64,000 nt of DNA, from NCBI GenBank assembly GCA_033296885.1, contig MU863904.1, forward strand, positions 227,395-291,394. The letters are read 5' to 3'. A program made the position numbers and the translations under genes. The notes under the pieces are model-generated. The model saw nothing but the letters and a program-made list of their open reading frames with translations, was not told the DNA's origin and did no database searches. The first letter of the stretch is position 1; each line of letters begins with the position of its first letter. The DNA is from Triangularia verruculosa (lineage: Eukaryota > Ascomycota > Sordariomycetes > Sordariales > Podosporaceae). Positions 32,128 to 43,305 of the stretch are shown piece after piece.

Positions 32128-33085
32128 GGTGGTGGTTGGTGGGGATGTTTTGGTGAGAAGGAGCAGGATTCAGGGGTTCAGGGGGGAGATAGACAAAGAC
32201 GTGAGCTGAGGTGTACGGGAGACCACTGGATATGCACAATAATAGGACTGAGAGGTAAATTCATATACTATTTACCCACCATCGAAAACTCAACAACACG
32301 GCGGCACTCTGGGGGCCTGGTGATGTCTTTTCCCAGCGCTCCCGCGGTGACTTGGAGGGGGTGTGAATCGATATGCGCCTCAGGGCCTCTTTAGATACCA
32401 CCCACTCGACAACATCAAGCTAATGCGCGTCATGCCCACGGAAATACAAATACCAAATCTGGTTGAACGTTCTCCCCCGGATGGTGTGAGGTCATCATCA
32501 CGAGGACTTACAACTGGGTACCAGGTATGCATACTCCACACCTACCCGGGTAAACACTTAGCCAACAACGATACTCCTCCACGAGAACCCCTGTGGCCAC
32601 CACCGCGACCTCGGCTCAACAAACATGTGCGGAATTCATTCCATCTTGTGCATTCCCTTTGAGAAACATGACCCGGATATCTGGGAAAAGCAGATTTGAC
32701 TTTCCGGGGGTGTCAGGTACAGGGGGTGATGAAAAACGCGAGCGAGATGGGAAAATGGAGAACAAACGCCCCCGTCTAAAATCCGGGGAACCCTCTGCTT
32801 GGGATCCCCTCTCGATTTCAACCCCCTGACTAAAAGGCAAAGTACATACGTAACGCCAGAAGCAAAGGGAGTGGATAACACCCTCGGCTTGTGGCGGTTC
32901 ATCTTTATCTCCAGCGGAATTGGTTAGATACCTAGATTCGGCTTGAGATAGACCCAGTTTCCACTCTCAAAGTATTCCGTGCTACTATGAACTGTTGACA
33001 TTCTTCCATTCACCACTCTCTACCTTCCCCTTCACCACCTTTGTTTTTCTTTTTTATCTCGAAACGGCTCAACCAAACCAAAACC
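32128..33085. other. divergent control region between qa-2 and qa-x
   Basis: No gene supported. It contains the QA-1F-like site at 32548 and a lone GGATAA half-site near 32873. The last 100 bp are the C/T-rich qa-x leader. Confidence 0.45.
32548..32563. promoter_or_regulatory. QA-1F operator-like site between qa-2 and qa-x
   Basis: GGGTAAACACTTAGCC fits the recalled consensus GGRTAARYRYTTATCC at 15 of 16 positions, including the spacer. It is 421 bp upstream of the qa-2 ATG and 523 bp upstream of the qa-x ATG. Confidence 0.6.
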
Positions 33086-34353
33086 ATGACGACAAACCCC
33101 CTCACCGAAAAAGAACTCGACGACATCTACGCCTTCGCCATCCAGCTAGGCAAAGACGCGGGAAAACTCCTTCTCGAAGCTGCCCAGCTTCGCTTCGCCG
33201 GCCCCCAAACAACCACCCTCGATGTCGAGGAGAAGGAAAGCTCAGTAGACATTGTAACCAAAACCGACCAAGGTCTGTTTCCCCCTCCCTCCCCCCTCCC
33301 CTCTCTCCCACATTTCATCAAACTAACTAACCCCCCCCCCCCCCAACAGAAGTCGAAACCTTCATCAAAACCTCCATCGAAGCAAAATACCCCCACCACA
33401 AGTACCTTTTCCCCCTCCCCCCCCCCCCTTTACCCCCCATCCCCCCAGAAATCTAACACCCCCCTTACAGCTTCATAGGCGAAGAAACTACCCCCCTCTC
33501 CCCTTGCCTTTCCCCCACCCCAACCCCAACCTGGTGCATAGACCCCCTAGACGGCACCGTAAACTACACCCACCTCTTCCCCATCTTTTGCGTTTCCATC
33601 TCCCTTTTAGTTTCTGGCCGCCCAATCATCGGCGTAATCAACGCCCCCCTCCTCAACCAGCTCTTCACCTCCTGCCTTGGCCGCGGGGCTTACCTCAACG
33701 AAACCACCCCCCTCCCCCTCATTCGAAATCCAACCATTCCCCCGATGCCGGAGAACGCACCACAAGGTTGTATCTTTGCCTGTGAGTGGGGCAAAGACAG
33801 AAGAGATGTTCCTGATGGGAATTTATACAGGAAAGTCGAAAGTTTTGTGAATATGGCGAAAGAAAGTGGGGGTATGGTGCAGGGGGTGAGGAGTCTTGGG
33901 AGCGCGGCGATGGGGTTGGCGTATACGGCGATGGGGGGGGTTGATGTTTGGTGGGAGGGGGGGTGTTGGGAGTGGTGAGTTTTTTTCCTACCTACCCCAA
34001 AAAAAAGGGATTGCAAGGGGGTGGTTGACTGATCATAATGATGGGATAGGGATGTGGCGGCTGGGATCGCTATACTCCAAGAGGCCGGCGGGTTGGTGAC
34101 AACGGCGAACCCGCCGGAGGATCCAGACACGGCGGAGATAGAAGAGGTGGGGTTGGGGAGTAGGTTGTATCTTGCTATTCGGTAAGTGATAACGCTTCAT
34201 GTTTGTTCTCTGTCACTTGAACAAGGCTAACTGACATACTGTAGACCAGCCGGCCCAAGCAAGACAGAGTCGGGAAGGGAGGGTCAGGAAAGGACAGTTC
34301 GGGAGGTGTGGCGGCGGGTGAGAGAGCTTGATTATTCAAGACCGAGGGTTTGA
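33086..34353 (+). CDS. qa-x: QA-X, inositol-monophosphatase-like protein of the qa cluster
   Basis: Five exons (33086-33272, 33350-33401, 33471-33974, 34050-34181, 34245-34353) splice in frame to 327 residues. Introns of 63-77 nt have branch-like CTAAC or CTGAC sequences and C-rich or T-rich 3' ends. Metal-site motifs of the inositol monophosphatase family are present: FIGEE (Glu of the first motif), WCIDPLDGTVNY, and WEWDVAAGIAILQEAGG split by intron 3. QA-X is co-regulated with the qa genes in Neurospora but its substrate is, as far as I know, unsettled. It is divergent from qa-2 and marks the right end of the cluster. Confidence 0.92.
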
Positions 34354-34790
34354 AACAATAGATAGATGTCGATTTTGACAAGTGAAAAGAAGTGTTGATT
34401 ACCATGAGTCTACAGCTTATTTACGTATCTTCTACTGTGAGGCTGATCAGTTTCCATGAACGGTACCAGAGTTTGATGGCCAGTCAGCGCAGAGACCGAA
34501 AGGATCACTAACACCATGCCCACCTTTTTCGTGTTATTCCTACAATGGCTTCTCTGACCGAAACCCGTCCAAGACATTCCTGGCCGCGGCTTGTTACTTC
34601 CAGTTTTCTGTGCCATATAATAGTGAAGTCGGTCCTTCAAGACGCGATGGACGTAGTAGGAGAGAGCAGCGCCCTGTCCAAACGTTAACAGCCTGGCTAC
34701 CAAAAATGTCAGTTTTCAGGGCGTCCAAAACGGCCGATTCCCTTGGCCCCTTTCCCTGAGTCTACAAACTACCTGAAAACTTGCCATCCA
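34354..34790. other. intergenic between convergent qa-x and JIP5
   Basis: No gene recognised. A 97-codon frame on the minus strand (34703-34410) has no supporting motif. Confidence 0.3.
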
Positions 34791-36111
34791 TCAGTCCAAG
34801 CCCGGGAAAGCCACAGCCCTAGCCTGACTGCCCTTCCCCTTCTTCTGCTTCTTGTTCGTCTGCTTCGGGCGCTCATCTTCACTGTCGTCGTCGTCGTCAT
34901 CAGAATCGCTATCAGCCGGCCTTTTGAAGCCGCCACTAGTCCCCACTTCTTCCTCCTCTTCTTCCTCCTCTTCCTCATCATCTCCAGACTCGGCCCAAAC
35001 CTTGACCGTCCTCCCGCCACCGCTGATAAGCCTGTTCTGGTAGTCAAACGTCAAGGCTGAAACACCCTCGACCTCGTCGTGCTTGAGCACGCCCTGAACC
35101 TCACGCCTCTTGAGATCGACGATGCTCAAGCTGCCGTCACCAACACCGACGATGACCTTCTTTCCCCAGCCAAGCTCATCAGGAACGCGAACAATCGCGT
35201 CCAGACTTTCACCGTCCTTCTTGGTGCGTCCACCGGCGACGTTGATGCGCTCTTGCTGATCATCCCACGCGCCGCGATCCCACAGTGTCAAGATGCCATT
35301 GCCGGTACCGACCGCCACGACAGCATTGCTGCGCATCTTCTTGGGGCCGAGGCCAGTCGGGATGATGGTGGAGCAGAGCAGTTCGTCCTCTTGGTCTTCC
35401 GAGGTGGCGACGATGCCATGTCGGAGATCGGTCACGGCGAGGGTGGTGCCTCCGGTGGACACCCACTGCTTTGGGAATCCAGAGGTACTTTCGGCTGAGG
35501 CTGGCAAGGGGGTGATGCTGGAGATGTAATCGGCGTGGGGCACATGTTTGCGCACCGGCTTGGGGTTCAGGCTGCCGTTTTCGCGCAGGTCGAAGATGTA
35601 GAGACCGCCAGAGTCGGTGCCGAGGAGGAGGGTTTGGGGGGAGAGGACGTGGAGGATGGCGGGGCAATCGGTTGTGCTGGTCGCGCTGTTTCGGGGAGGG
35701 AGACCGATCTTGGAGATGACGTTGCCGGTCTCGGGGGAGAAGTGTTTGACTACCGAGTCGGTGCCGGCGGAGTACATGGCTGATGACACGAAAATCAACT
35801 TGTCAGTTCTGAATCGTCGAGAAAAGTCAATGGCAAGACATGAACTGACCTGAGCCGTCATGACTGTATGCGAGATGCCGGCAGCTGCCCTTGTGGCGGC
35901 GGGTGCTCCATAGGCTCTTAATCATGCCGCGCCCGCTGCTGGTGCTGCTTCTCCGGCCATTGTCGTCCTCGTCGTCGTCGTCGTTGTTTGGTAGGCGAAA
36001 GGTCTCGACTCTGCCGCTGGCCAGGCCGACAGTGAGCAACGGCTCAGACGGGTGCAAGACCTGAGTAAACAGATCGGCCGAGAGCGGGAGGGTGCAGAGG
36101 TTTTCGAGCAT
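34791..36111 (-). CDS. jip5: JIP5 WD-repeat protein (WDR55 family)
   Basis: Exons 36111-35850 and 35779-34791 give 416 residues. The 70-nt intron (GTCAGT..CAG) rebuilds an Ala codon before MYSAGTDSVVK. The start MLENLCTLPLSADLF matches the conserved N-terminus; an upstream in-frame ATG (36153) would add 14 residues. WD-type units are visible: LLTVGLASGRVETFRL, MYSAGTDSVVKHF, LLLGTDSGGLYIFDL, VAVGTGNGILTLWD, VGVGDGSLSIVDL, LISGGGRTVKVWAE. The C-terminus is a long acidic run then basic KKQKKGKG, a usual nucleolar-protein tail. Yeast Jip5 and human WDR55 act in ribosome biogenesis in the nucleolus. It is not part of the qa pathway. Confidence 0.93.
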
Positions 36112-36577
36112 TGTAGAGAAGTTGACGTGTTGAAAAGGCAGACCTGCTGCCAATCGCGAAAATTTTGGGAGCTCCAGGGGTGGCTTTAGCGGGGTCTTGG
36201 CATTGGATGTGGAGTCTGGGGTTCAACGGGGCAACAGGGGAGTGGATCCATGGATTGAACCCCTGGCAATGCACAGACCACTTTGCGACAGGTTGGGGGG
36301 TTTCTCCTTGGGATGATTTCGTCACTTCAGTCTCCAACCAAGTTTCTCTCTCTCACTCAGAGACAGGCCTGACCAGTGGTTGTTACACGGCACAGGCAAG
36401 ACGCCCATATGGAAAGAACAAACTGCTAGTGAATTTATGTAGTTTAGTTCCTTCAGAATTCATGACTTGTCATTTCTCTCCAAAGCAACTTCCACAGGCA
36501 CTCACTGCTACCTTGTTCTTCTACAGTTGCAAATCTAGTATCAATATCATCAGCAATCAACAGTGAACCTCGTGAAT
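36112..36577. other. divergent intergenic region between JIP5 and the GH18 gene
   Basis: No gene or repeat recognised; presumed promoters of the two flanking genes. Confidence 0.35.
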
Positions 36578-37859
36578 ATGAGGCCCAGCTGGTACTTCTT
36601 GCTATGGTGCTTATCTCTAGCAATGGCACTCAACCTCACTACCAAGAGACCGCTGAGATGCATCATGTACTACACTGGGTATGTCTGTTCTGCGATGCTC
36701 TCAAGCTCACTTCCAACTAATCGTTGTACTCAGTCAACACCCAGTCACACCCCCGGTTGATCAGTTAAAGCACGTCACCCATGTTGCCGTTGCCTTCATG
36801 AGCCCCGGCGCCTTCAACCAGCCAGGCAGAATGGACTGGCCGCTCTGGACCACCGTCGAAGAAGTCAGAGAAAAGTTCCCCAAAGAAACCAAGGTGCTCA
36901 TCGCGATTGGCGGTTGGGGCGACACCATCGGCTTCTCCGTAGCCGCCCTAACCGACGAAACACGAAAGACCTTCGCCGAGAACGTGGCGAGCATGGTGAG
37001 AGTTACTGGGGCCGACGGTGTTGATATCGACTGGGAGTATCCAGGGTAAGCCCCATCCATTCTCCATATGACAAGACGTATCATCTGTCTAACCACCACC
37101 AACAGCGGCAACGGCGAAGACTACAAAAAAGTCCCCAACTCCTCCAAAGCCTGGGAAATCCAAGCCTACCCCCTCCTCCTCGCCGAACTCCGCGCCGCCC
37201 TAGGACCAAACACCATCATCTCCGCCGCTGTCCCAGGTCTCAAACGCGACATGCTCGCCTTCACAAGAGAAACCGTCCCCCGAATCATGAGGCACCTCGA
37301 CTTCCTCAACGTCATGACATACGACCTGATGAACCGTCGGGACACAGTGACCAAGCACCACACCGGTATCGATCTCAGTCTCGAGGCCATCGACGCTTAC
37401 ATCGCCGCTGGAGCCGCGCCCCAGGAACTTAACCTAGGTTTCGCGTTTTACGTCAAGTACTTCCGCACCCAGCACGAGGAGTGCCTCGGTAACCCAATCG
37501 GATGTCCTACCGTGCTCATGGAGGAGCCATCAACCGGCGCAGACTTGGGACAGGCGGGGGCGTTCTCATGGCACGATCCTGTGCCGGACGAGGTGGCGAG
37601 CTCGTTTACGAAAGCTATTGATAAGGGGCGGTATGATGAGGAACAGGGGGGGTATTACTACTGGGATGAGGAGGTGGATATTTGGTGGACTTTCGATACG
37701 GGCGATGCCATCAAGAGGAAGTTTCCGGTTTTGGTGGATAAGAAGAGGCTGGGAGGGGTGTTTGCTTGGGGTCTGGGGGAGGACGCGCCTGTGTATGAAC
37801 ACTTGGCGGCGGTGAATGAGGAGCTGGACAAGAGGTTAGATACCAGGGATGAGTTGTGA
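36578..37859 (+). CDS. secreted GH18 chitinase-like protein
   Basis: Exons 36578-36678, 36734-37045 and 37106-37859 give 388 residues. Introns (GTATGT..CAG and GTAAGC..CAG) each complete a Gly codon. The first about 20 residues form a signal peptide (MRPSWYFLLWCLSLAMAL). The barrel starts RCIMYYTG, and SIGG-type strand LIAIGGWGD is followed by the catalytic DGVDIDWE (Asp 128 to Glu 135), with the acid/base Glu intact. Later strands include FLNVMTYDLMN and GVFAWGLGED. It should hydrolyse beta-1,4-GlcNAc linkages in chitin or a related polymer outside the cell. No chitin-binding module or GPI signal is present. Confidence 0.92.
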
Positions 37860-38104
37860 ATGTGTATGACTTGAGCTAAATGAGAGTTCCAGCGTTGATC
37901 ACCCTCCAGGAGATTCCGCCTCTGTTAGACTCTCCACTCCAAAATTGGCCCTGCTTTTATCTGCTTTTGCGGCCCACTGGCTGGTTTAGAAATCATCTTT
38001 TTTTCTAAATCAGAAACAAAACGGCCATCAAGGCTACTAGTTAAGACTACAAAAAGCGGTAAAAGGAAAGGCAGTGTAATTCAGTGAACTACCAACCCCA
38101 ATGA

Positions 38105-38637
38105 TCAATCCCCCCCTCCCCCAGGCCCAGCCCTCCCCTTCAAAACAAACAAATCCAACCAAACAAACAACGCAGCCAGAACCAGCGGCAAAGCGACGAT
38201 CCACATGACCACCGCGCCAATCCTGTTATCCACCCAGTGTCTGCCATCCTCTTCTTCCAACCCCCCATGCTGCTGCGACTCCTCGTCCCCATGATACTGA
38301 TGACCACCGCCACCCTCGGTTGTATCCACGTAGCCAGTGTCAAAGGTGTGGTAATCTAAATCCTGGTAGATCGACGGGGGGAGTCCGACGTGATGGTCGT
38401 TGGCGTGGTCACTGGCGGTGGCTCTTTGCCTAGCGGGAAGAGGCTTTGTTGCGCGTTTGGTTAGTAGAGGAGGAGGAGAAAAGGCGAGGGAGAGGGAGAG
38501 GGAAGGGTGAAACTCACGGCAAGAAAGCCATCCTCTTCTGCCAAAACCTCGGCAGAATCACGGCCATCAGGAGAGTTGGGTGAATACATAATCAAAGACG
38601 GCGACGGCGAGGGTGGTGGGTCACAATAACGCGACAT
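38105..38637 (-). CDS. small tail-anchored membrane protein of unknown function
   Basis: Exons 38637-38518 and 38443-38105 give 152 residues. The donor GTGAGT and acceptor AACAAAG with branch CTAAC join in phase 0 (EDGFLA-PLPARQRA). The N-terminal 110 residues are polar, with Pro/Ser, acidic and His/Gly-rich stretches; one hydrophobic helix lies at about 116-140 (GAVVMWIVALPLVLAALFVW) followed by a short Gly-rich tail. There is no signal peptide, so a C-terminally anchored topology is likely. I do not recognise a family. Confidence 0.65.
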
Positions 38638-39401
38638 CTTTTTCGTCTCCCCTTTCCTTCCTTGATGGTGTCTTGTCGATTACCTTACCTTACCTAAGCT
38701 GTTTCCGTAAAATCCCGGCAACTTTGCATGTTTCGGTGAAACCTGTAATTCAGACGAAAAGGCGAGGTGTCGATGACTGTAATATATTCCGTTGAACCGA
38801 GTCCAAACTTTTCAAGGGTGTCAGGGAATAGCAGCGTGTGATTTGAACCACAATACAACGCCCACAAGAAAAGAAGAAGAAAAATCACGTTGGAGATGAC
38901 GTGTTTGTGTGATGTGAGACTTGAAACTCCAAGGTCACCTGCCAGAGATATGATGAGGGAGGGGCGGAATAATAGGGATGTTGTTATCGTACCTAGTCAC
39001 GCAAATCCAATAATCGCGCCATGAAGAAATGAACCTAAACATACCTGACCTTACCTATTCCCCGGAAAAATAGCGGCCCGGCACACCGTACAACGGACAG
39101 GTACACGAGTGATACGGCTGTGCAATCAACTTGATAAGCCTCTCTCTCTCGGACGCCCATGCCGTGTACACTGAGATGATGAGATCAAACTCACCAGTGA
39201 AATCTGTCACCATGAACAAACACACATCACCTGGACCTCAGTCAGAGCATTGACTACCATCATCCAGGTCACTGCTTCTTAATTTTCCCAGTCATAAACT
39301 CTCTTTGAAACTACCTAGCTACCTCTATCAAATACCTAGGTAGGTAAGCTTCGAGATAAAATTTATACCTACCATAGCGGGGGCTACCCATACAGTATAT
39401 A
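38638..39401. other. intergenic
   Basis: No gene recognised. It contains several TACCT/AGGTA words, including a perfect TACCTAGGTA palindrome near 39336. Confidence 0.35.
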
Positions 39402-40758
39402 CTAAGCTTTGTTAGCAGTGTTAAGTGATCGGAAACCCCTACTAAACCTCCGACCAGGCGGAACATCCTCCGGTAACTCAAACGGCCTCCCAATCTCCGG
39501 CATTTTTCCCTCCTTCTTCTCAGACATCACAGCCACCGGAGCCAGATACCGATGCCTCGGCCTATCCCTCGAACCATCCGCAGCCCTCACAGCCAATCTA
39601 ATCATCTGGTCCGCAATCTCAATACTATTCTGCTCCAGCATAAGCATATGCCCGTTCCCCCCAATCCCAAAATCCTTCCCCAGATTCAAATGCGTCACCG
39701 ACACCCCAGCCTGCCTCAGAAAAGCAACAGTCGCATAATCATATCCCCCATGATGACTCGCACCAGCGGTAACCACACACTGCGGGATCTGCTGGAGATT
39801 GGGCAGCTTGCGAACGGGATCGTACCGGTCATCTTGAAGGTAACAAGGAGCTTTTGTTGCGGGATCGATCGACTGGATAAATGGGATTGGTTGAAACCTT
39901 TCCTCCCCGCCAACGCCATCAACATATCCAGAGTCCTGAAGGAGTTCCCGAGTAAAGTCCTTTGGGGCTACAGGTGGAGGGACGAAGCCCATGGGAATGT
40001 CGGACAAGCCGTATGGTCGGATACTAGGCAAGGGGAGGGTCGTGGGATCTGGAAAGTCGGGGACAAAGATTTGTTTGCCGTCTTGCTTGACCCATCCGTT
40101 GGTGAACGGTGGGCCCGTTGGCTCAATTGCGATGATGGCGGCAACACAATCAGGCGCTGAGTCCGCTGCCAACCATGAAATCGTTGCGCCGCTTCCATGG
40201 CCGATGAGGATCGCTGGATGGGGGAGCCTTTTCAAGAAACCCGCTAGATTTGCCATGCCAATGTACTGCTGTTCTTGGGGGTCAAGGTACTCCGGTACCG
40301 TACCTGCGTAGAACTTTTCGAATTTGGGGTCTCCTGCTTTGCCGGTCTGCGGACACACACAACCTTGTTAGTCGCTGGTTCTTGTGATATTTTCGCGAAA
40401 AGAATGCACATACCCCTTCCCACATGCAGTGAGTCTCTACAGCCGGCCAGTGCACTTTGTCCAGTTTGGTCCGAGGAGCTGTGTGGTACTTTTGCCACGC
40501 CGCTTTCGGTATATCTTTGGTTACAACCCCGTATTGCTCACAGCCGGGAGGTTGTTCATTGCTTCCGGGAGTGTGGTAGGGACGGTGGACGATGAAGGTT
40601 GTGAATCCAGCTTCGGCGAATCGAGGAGCCCACCCAGGCGTGCCGTCAGCCTTGTGAAGCCAGACGTTGCCGGTCTGGTGGTCGCCATGGACAAACACTA
40701 CTGGAGTTTTGTATTGGATTGTTTTCGTCTTCAGTTGGGAAAACCGCATGGGTGCCAT
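39402..40758 (-). CDS. alpha/beta hydrolase, nucleophile position unusual
   Basis: Exons 40758-40414 and 40346-39402 give 429 residues. The intron 40413-40347 (GTATGT..CAG, branch CTAAC) joins MWEG to TGKAGDPKFEKFY. An early strand and oxyanion-type loop reads PVVFVHGDHQTG. The nucleophile elbow region is ILIGHGSGATISWLAAD, where relatives usually read GHSxGG: the expected Ser position is Gly and a Ser follows one residue later. A late HMLMLEQNS segment could supply the His. AIEPTGPPF is typical of an uncharacterised fungal hydrolase group. No signal peptide. Substrate unknown; it may be catalytically altered. Confidence 0.85.
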
Positions 40759-41356
40759 TGTTGGATAGGTAGAGGCGAGTGGTTATTGATGAAGCAAAAA
40801 AAAATATGATGATGTGAGTCGTTGTTAAATTTGATTTGAAAATTGTGAGTGGAAAATCGCAAGTTTTTGAACATCGATTAAGCTCTTTGTTTATTTAAGC
40901 CCAGGTATCTAAAGGCAAGACCCGAGTTTGCCCTCGTCCGAAGTGCTCATGAGCCCTAGTGGGTTGGAAAGTGCGAGTGGCAGGCCCAAGGAGCAACTGG
41001 GAACAGCGGTGACAGCAACTATGATCTGCTCTTCGCCCCGTTGAGTACCTAGCGACAACCAAAGACCTGATATCTCATGTTACAAGAGGTAAGGTATATA
41101 GCAGCGGCGACTTAGTGTTTGGCGCCAATCTCAAAATCAGACCTTGGCAGCGCTCCAGGTTAGAGCACTTTGCCGCGTGGCGCAATCTTATCGTTGACTT
41201 CCATATAGTTCCCTTACATGTCCAATAAAAGGCATCTGAAATTCTCTCGCAGGCTCTCTAAATTCTCACTTCTCTGAACTACCATGAAGAAAACGGCACC
41301 ACTTGACACAATATACCAACTTCTTGCATGGCATCGGGTTCCGAGAATAGTCTGAT

Positions 41357-41502
41357 GATGGCACTGCAAAGGGCGAATATGGCCTTGAAACACAATTAAT
41401 AGGCCTTAAAAGACAGTCAATAGGCATTGGCGGATATCGAAAACACCTCAAAAGATACTTTTGAGGTGGTAAAAGATAGTAATAAGCCATAAGAAGACAG
41501 AT
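41357..41502 (+). mobile_element. inverted-repeat element, copy 3 (right end missing)
   Basis: It begins with GGCACTGCAAAGGGCGAATA as in copies 1 and 2, has about two 21-bp-type units, the arm pair AACACCTCAAAAGATACTTT and TGAGGTGGTAAAAGATAG, and ends AATAAGCC. The right terminal repeat is not found. Confidence 0.6.
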
Positions 41503-41812
41503 AGGTACCTTGAGTTAAAACCTAGTCGTTTGATACCTGTAATCTGACTTGGTTTTTCGACTAATTGTCAGGCCAGCTCGTCATAAACACAGCGCCTTAG
41601 GATGGAATGCAGAGTTCCTAGCAGTAGCTGATAATGAAAGGCTCTTAGATCGAAGAGGGTGATGAGGAGACTGGGAGTGGAAGGTGCTGTAAGAGCTCTG
41701 CTTGAGGAGAGCGGCTGGAACCGGCTTGAGTCTAGAGTGGACAACATGGGTAATTCGGGATATTTTTGGACTGGAGTTGAATCAGAATGGTGACCTACCT
41801 ACCTACGGTAGG

Positions 41813-41870
41813 TAATAGAGTAGGCGGGTCCCTCTTTCCGAGCGAGCAATGGAATTGGAATTCAATATAG
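41813..41870 (-). repeat. short dispersed repeat, copy X
   Basis: On the minus strand CTATATTGAATTCCAATTCC then ATTGCTCGCTCGGAAAGAGG and on to ACTCTATT. The same sequence, with a 6-bp deletion and a few changes, is at 45043-45093 on the plus strand. Confidence 0.5.
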
Positions 41871-42090
41871 ATTTGCACAAAGTTGGTGGTACCAGCTTTG
41901 TGCATTCCGCCCCACCGATTTTTGGCTTTTTGCCCAGCCAAAGGGTTATAAAACAGATAAGCGCCCTTGCCATTTTAACATGAATCTTCCAACTACACCC
42001 TGTCCTGTGAGGCATCACAAAGACGCCCCCATTCCTCGCGCAGCACAAGTCCCTTGCATCACAATTTACAGACTGCAATTCAACGAAACC

Positions 42091-43305
42091 ATGGAGACCC
42101 TTTACGCTGAAGGGAGCCAATTGTCCCTCGCAGTTTCTGAAAGCGGGCGCGACTGGGCGGTGCCAGAGCAGCAGCTCACCGTCATGATTTTGGAGCCCGC
42201 ATCCGCCCCCACCATGTCCGTGGTGATGAAAGTTTCCTTCGAGGATGCCCGCTCCGGGTGTACGCGACTAGCGATTCTTAAAATGTTTGATCGGCGCTTC
42301 GCTCCCAGTGTCCGGCGGAGAATCAACCCGGTGTACGATGATGATGCGGAGAGTGCGTGGTGTGAATACGTTCGAGATGGCAAGGCACCTGCGCTGTTCG
42401 CCTTTCTTCATGAGCAGCTTCGGCTCGAGGACGAAGGGATTACGGTTGACACGGACAGCGAGACTGATCCGGATAGCAGCGACGACGAGAATGATAAGAA
42501 TGAGGGTGCTGCTGGGGTGGAGGGGAGGGGGAGGGGAAAGAGGCCACCGAGAACGGAGGAGGAGATGCGTGTGAAGAAGGGAAAGAAGGAGGGGATCATG
42601 CAGTGGAAGGCGTTGCAGCTTTTTGAAGACGAGACGCGCGCCTACGCAACGCTTTCACATTTCCAGGGCCGGTATATCCCAAGGTTCTTCGCGCAGGTGT
42701 ACCTAACGGTGAAAGAACCGTCGCCAGATCCACACAACAGTGACGACAACAATCCGACGCTTCGCCCTGAATACTTCCAAATCCCAGGTGTTCTCCTGGA
42801 ATACGTCGACGGATTCAACCTCACTGACCTCGGCAGCACCAACGTCCCACAGCACAAGTGGCACAGCATCATCCAGCAGGCTGTAGACGCAGCCCGATAC
42901 ATCAACGACGCAGGCGTCATCAACACGGACTGCCAGCCGCGCAACGTCGTTGTACAGCGGGAAACCTTGCGGCCGCTCCACATCGATTTTGCCCAATGCC
43001 TCTTCGCCGAGGACATGGGCTGGGAGGAATTTGGGGAGACGAAGATCATGATAGATAACCAAGGGGCAATCGGAACTGTCATGGTGGGAAAGTTGCAGAG
43101 GGCGGGTGTGAAACTGCCCGAGATCCGGTATAACCGTTTTCGCGATTGGGGTCGTGTTGGTAGAATTCTCACTCATTTCCCGTTCGCCGTGACACCATGG
43201 TCTGGGGTTGGGTATGGAGTTGGCGTTGGCGTACTCATTCTCGCATGGGTGGTGGTTCGTCGTAGGGGCATATTGCGCGGTCTCAACTATTTCAGAAACA
43301 GGTGA
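42091..43305 (+). CDS. fungal protein-kinase-like membrane protein
   Basis: One exon, 404 residues from the ATG at 42091 (METLYAEGSQ). An upstream in-frame ATG at 41980 would add 37 residues, but it lies only about 35 bp from a TATA-like box, so the later start fits better. The first part resembles a kinase N-lobe (VMKVSFED then RLAILKMFDRRFAP), interrupted by an acidic then basic low-complexity insert (about 115-165). LLEYVDGFNLTDL is a hinge-like strand. INTDCQPRNVVV (about 276) and LHIDFAQC mimic the catalytic-loop Asp..Asn and the DFG motif, with Ala for Gly. A hydrophobic segment at about 369-390 then RRRG suggests a C-terminal anchor. Activity uncertain. Confidence 0.75.
   Translation: METLYAEGSQLSLAVSESGRDWAVPEQQLTVMILEPASAPTMSVVMKVSFEDARSGCTRLAILKMFDRRFAPSVRRRINPVYDDDAESAWCEYVRDGKAPALFAFLHEQLRLEDEGITVDTDSETDPDSSDDENDKNEGAAGVEGRGRGKRPPRTEEEMRVKKGKKEGIMQWKALQLFEDETRAYATLSHFQGRYIPRFFAQVYLTVKEPSPDPHNSDDNNPTLRPEYFQIPGVLLEYVDGFNLTDLGSTNVPQHKWHSIIQQAVDAARYINDAGVINTDCQPRNVVVQRETLRPLHIDFAQCLFAEDMGWEEFGETKIMIDNQGAIGTVMVGKLQRAGVKLPEIRYNRFRDWGRVGRILTHFPFAVTPWSGVGYGVGVGVLILAWVVVRRRGILRGLNYFRNR

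Larger units (their letters stand above)
40759..42090. other. intergenic with repeat fragments
   Basis: No gene supported. It holds a partial inverted-repeat element (41357-41502), a short dispersed repeat (41813-41870) and, near 41945, a TATA-like sequence (GGTTATAAAAC) that fits the downstream gene. Confidence 0.4.
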
